Notes under the pieces: model-generated
The model's database searches: none
Seen by the model: only the letters and a program-made list of their open reading frames with translations
What the model was told of the DNA's origin: nothing
Shown here: positions 15,566 to 17,354 of the stretch, one piece after another
Layout of the letters: every line of letters begins with the position of its first letter
Numbering within the stretch: position 1 is the stretch's first letter
Position numbers and translations under genes: made by a program
NCBI GenBank assembly: GCA_045106675.1
Contig: JBGCFA010000133.1
Location: 1-17,354, forward strand
From: JBCAWW01 sp045106675
GTDB lineage: Bacteria; Bacteroidota; Bacteroidia; J057
Length of the DNA stretch: 17,354 nucleotides
Direction: 5' to 3'

Positions 15566-16411
15566 TCATGGCTTTGAGGGTTTTGCCCCTACTGACTGAT
15601 CCGGAGTGCTTAGTATATTTTGGCTGTCAGACCCAAGTGATCTCCCTACCAAACGCCAAAACCCAAACCCACTCAAAAGGACCAAGCCTCCCGCAAAATA
15701 GCCAAGCATAGAGGCTTGCTCCGTAGCTACCATAAGCCCCGATTGCAGGCAGAGATAAATCAAAAAAACCGCGGATATAAGATAACCCATGCCGTGGCGC
15801 CGCATCAGGAGAATACCCGCCACTAACATACTTGGCAGCACAATGGCAATATCCAATACATGTCTTGGGTTGACTAGAAGATTATTTTCGGCTACACTGC
15901 TAGGGATCGCAGCGTTCCGCAAGGCGGGGATCAGCTCACGCAGCCAAATCGTATAGAAAAATATCGCGGCCAAAATCAAAAGCCCACCAATCCACTTTAG
16001 CGGAGCATCCTCTCTAAATAAGAAGCCGATTTCCAAGCGGGCTGCCTTCCGAATAAAGTACACAAAAAGATAAAATGTCAGCCCAAGATGCAGGCAGTAG
16101 ACAATAAATAAGCCATTGAAATGGAGCCCGAATGCATAAAGAAAGGCTTGATAGAGACTGTAAAATATCGTCCCGCCAAATACTAACATCCAAAGCCCTT
16201 TTTGGCGGTGCATCTGCCAGAGACTGAGGGTCAATAAAGGTAGCAGCACAAATAAATTGAGCTTATCTTGAAGTTGCGATTGGCTTGCTAGTGATAATGT
16301 TTCGTGCTGGTAAGTTTCACTAACGAATGCTCCCCAATAAGCCTCTATCGCCAATAAAAGCATCAAGGGGAGACTTAGATATTTGATAACTTTGAGAGAA
16401 TGAGCGTCCAT
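15566..16411 (-). CDS. Polytopic inner-membrane protein of unknown function
   Basis: This 281-residue protein has seven or eight hydrophobic segments, including LSLPLMLLLAIEAYWGAF near the start, then LNLFVLLPLLTLSLW, FIVYCLHLGLTFYLFVYF, WIGGLLILAAIFFYTIWL, VLDIAIVLPSMLVAGILLM, MGYLISAVFLIYLCLQSG and YFAGGLVLLSGFGFW. I recognise no enzyme or transport motif, and it does not clearly match a named family. The C-terminal tail is polar. It is convergent with the lyase-like gene and divergent from XdhC across 95 bp. Its region near residues 163-170 is encoded by 25 bases identical to part of the large haem lipoprotein gene (see findings). Confidence 0.75.
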   Translation of the reverse strand: MDAHSLKVIKYLSLPLMLLLAIEAYWGAFVSETYQHETLSLASQSQLQDKLNLFVLLPLLTLSLWQMHRQKGLWMLVFGGTIFYSLYQAFLYAFGLHFNGLFIVYCLHLGLTFYLFVYFIRKAARLEIGFLFREDAPLKWIGGLLILAAIFFYTIWLRELIPALRNAAIPSSVAENNLLVNPRHVLDIAIVLPSMLVAGILLMRRHGMGYLISAVFLIYLCLQSGLMVATEQASMLGYFAGGLVLLSGFGFWRLVGRSLGSDSQNILSTPDQSVGAKPSKP

Positions 16412-16506
16412 GCGCTTAAATTAGTACTTAGATTTTAGTATTAAGTAGAAAGCCCTTTTTTCTGTCTCTCTACTTTCTACTCAGTACCTCATACTAACAA
16501 TAAACA
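16412..16506. promoter_or_regulatory. Divergent promoter region with short repeats
   Basis: This 95-bp gap lies between two divergent start codons. It contains repeated TTAGTA-type words (TTAGTACTTAG, TTTAGTATTAAG) and an inverted repeat AGTAGAAAG (16444-16452) / CTTTCTACT (16473-16481) with a 20-base spacer. Promoters for both genes should lie here, and the inverted repeat could be an operator or a dispersed repeat. Confidence 0.4.
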
Positions 16507-17354
16507 ATGCTCGATATATTTGCTGGAATCGCCCAATGGATGGCTAATGGTGAAAGTTTTGCTACTGCCACCGTCATCAAGACTTGGGGTTCATCGCCTC
16601 GGCCCATCGGCTCGGTTTTGGCGGTCAATACCAAAATGGAAATGCTTGGCTCGGTCAGTGGAGGTTGTATCGAAGGAGCGGTGGTTCGAGAAGCGATCGC
16701 GGTCATCGAAAGCGGCAAACCCAAACGCATCACCTATGGCGTCTCTGATGAAGATGCTTGGGGAGTTGGTTTGAGTTGTGGAGGCAGTGTGGAGGTCTTT
16801 ATCGAGCCATTTATGAAGGAAGGGGAGATCTGGCAAAACCTTCTCAAAGCGGTCAACGGGAACCAAGCGCGTGTATTGTTAAGTGATATGTCTGCTGATA
16901 AAGTGTCGCAGATATTATGGGGGCCTGATATGGAACCTTTAGGAGATGCCGCCTCCGGCGAACGCTTAGTCGTAGCCGAAAAAGCCTATCGCGAACGCAA
17001 AGCCCAAAGTGTGGAGATTGATGGCCAGCCTTACTTTGTACAAGTGTTTCCGCGTAAAAGCCAGTTAATCATTGTGGGAGCAGCGCATATTACGGTGGAC
17101 CTAGTGAGCTTGGCGCAAGGCTTTGGTTTTGAAACGATAGTGATTGACCCACGGGGGATTTTTGCGGAAAAGACGCAGTTTCCTACGCCTCCGGATCATT
17201 TGCACATCGATTGGCCTGTCGAAGTCTTGCCACAATATGCACTAGACCCTTATACTTATGTGGTGCTTTTGACGCATGATCCCAAAATCGATGATCAGGC
17301 ATTGCATGCCGTCTTGCGATCTGAGGTAGCTTATATCGGAGCCTTGGGGAGTAA
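16507..17354 (+). CDS. XdhC/CoxI family molybdoenzyme maturation protein (3' end missing)
   Basis: The gene runs off the right edge; 282 codons are visible. The N-terminal XdhC/CoxI domain shows WGSSPRPIGSVLAV and GSVSGGCIEGAVVREA. The C-terminal Rossmann-like domain starts at QLIIVGAAHITVDLVSLAQ, in which the usual GxGHVA nucleotide motif reads GAAHIT, and continues through LLTHDPKIDDQALHAVL and AYIGALGS. XdhC proteins bind molybdenum cofactor, help its sulfuration and load it into xanthine dehydrogenase-type or CO dehydrogenase-type enzymes. No molybdoenzyme subunit is in the window, so its client is probably to the right. It is cytoplasmic. The ATG at 16507 is supported by family alignment of the N-terminus. 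Confidence 0.9.
   Translation, partial: MLDIFAGIAQWMANGESFATATVIKTWGSSPRPIGSVLAVNTKMEMLGSVSGGCIEGAVVREAIAVIESGKPKRITYGVSDEDAWGVGLSCGGSVEVFIEPFMKEGEIWQNLLKAVNGNQARVLLSDMSADKVSQILWGPDMEPLGDAASGERLVVAEKAYRERKAQSVEIDGQPYFVQVFPRKSQLIIVGAAHITVDLVSLAQGFGFETIVIDPRGIFAEKTQFPTPPDHLHIDWPVEVLPQYALDPYTYVVLLTHDPKIDDQALHAVLRSEVAYIGALGS

Overview
The window looks like the chromosome of a Bacteroidota member (confidence about 0.7). Its lipoprotein signal peptides, SSS-type symporter, FMN-dependent monooxygenase and PQQ-type dehydrogenase fit that phylum, and most starts have no obvious Shine-Dalgarno. One large gene carries a cytochrome/dehydrogenase architecture best known from Planctomycetota and relatives but also found in Bacteroidota. 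No rRNA, tRNA, CRISPR array, transposase or integrase was recognised.

Region 1, about 1-5400, is visibly AT-rich (two hand-counted lines gave 35% and 38% GC). It holds five functionally unrelated genes, all on the minus strand and each in its own spacer: a VOC protein with an extra C-terminal domain, a Tat-exported metallophosphatase, a PQQ-type sugar dehydrogenase-like lipoprotein, a GNAT acetyltransferase and a secreted leucine-rich-repeat protein. The spacers contain several hairpins, including a clear terminator after the LRR gene. A nested inverted repeat occupies the left edge. The layout suggests accessory cargo.

Region 2, about 5400-11066, is richer in GC (one counted line gave 48%). 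It holds a tight minus-strand operon with gaps of 1 and 3 bp: a bicupin lipoprotein, a secreted concanavalin/LamG-like protein, and a 1119-residue lipoprotein that combines a beta-propeller dehydrogenase, HEAT repeats and a haem-binding CxxCH domain. A strong bidirectional hairpin terminator at 5360-5392 closes the operon. A small VOC protein lies upstream on the same strand.

Region 3, 11096-17354, holds an SsuD-like flavin monooxygenase that diverges from the VOC gene across only 29 bp, and a sodium/solute symporter. A perfect 29-bp inverted repeat separates these two. Then come a secreted oligogalacturonate-lyase-like beta-propeller, a convergent polytopic membrane protein, and an XdhC-family molybdoenzyme maturation protein that runs off the right edge.

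Together regions 2 and 3 look like a catabolic locus: envelope redox and sugar-binding proteins, an importer, a cytoplasmic oxygenase, a VOC enzyme and a pectin-fragment lyase. The substrate cannot be read from the sequence.
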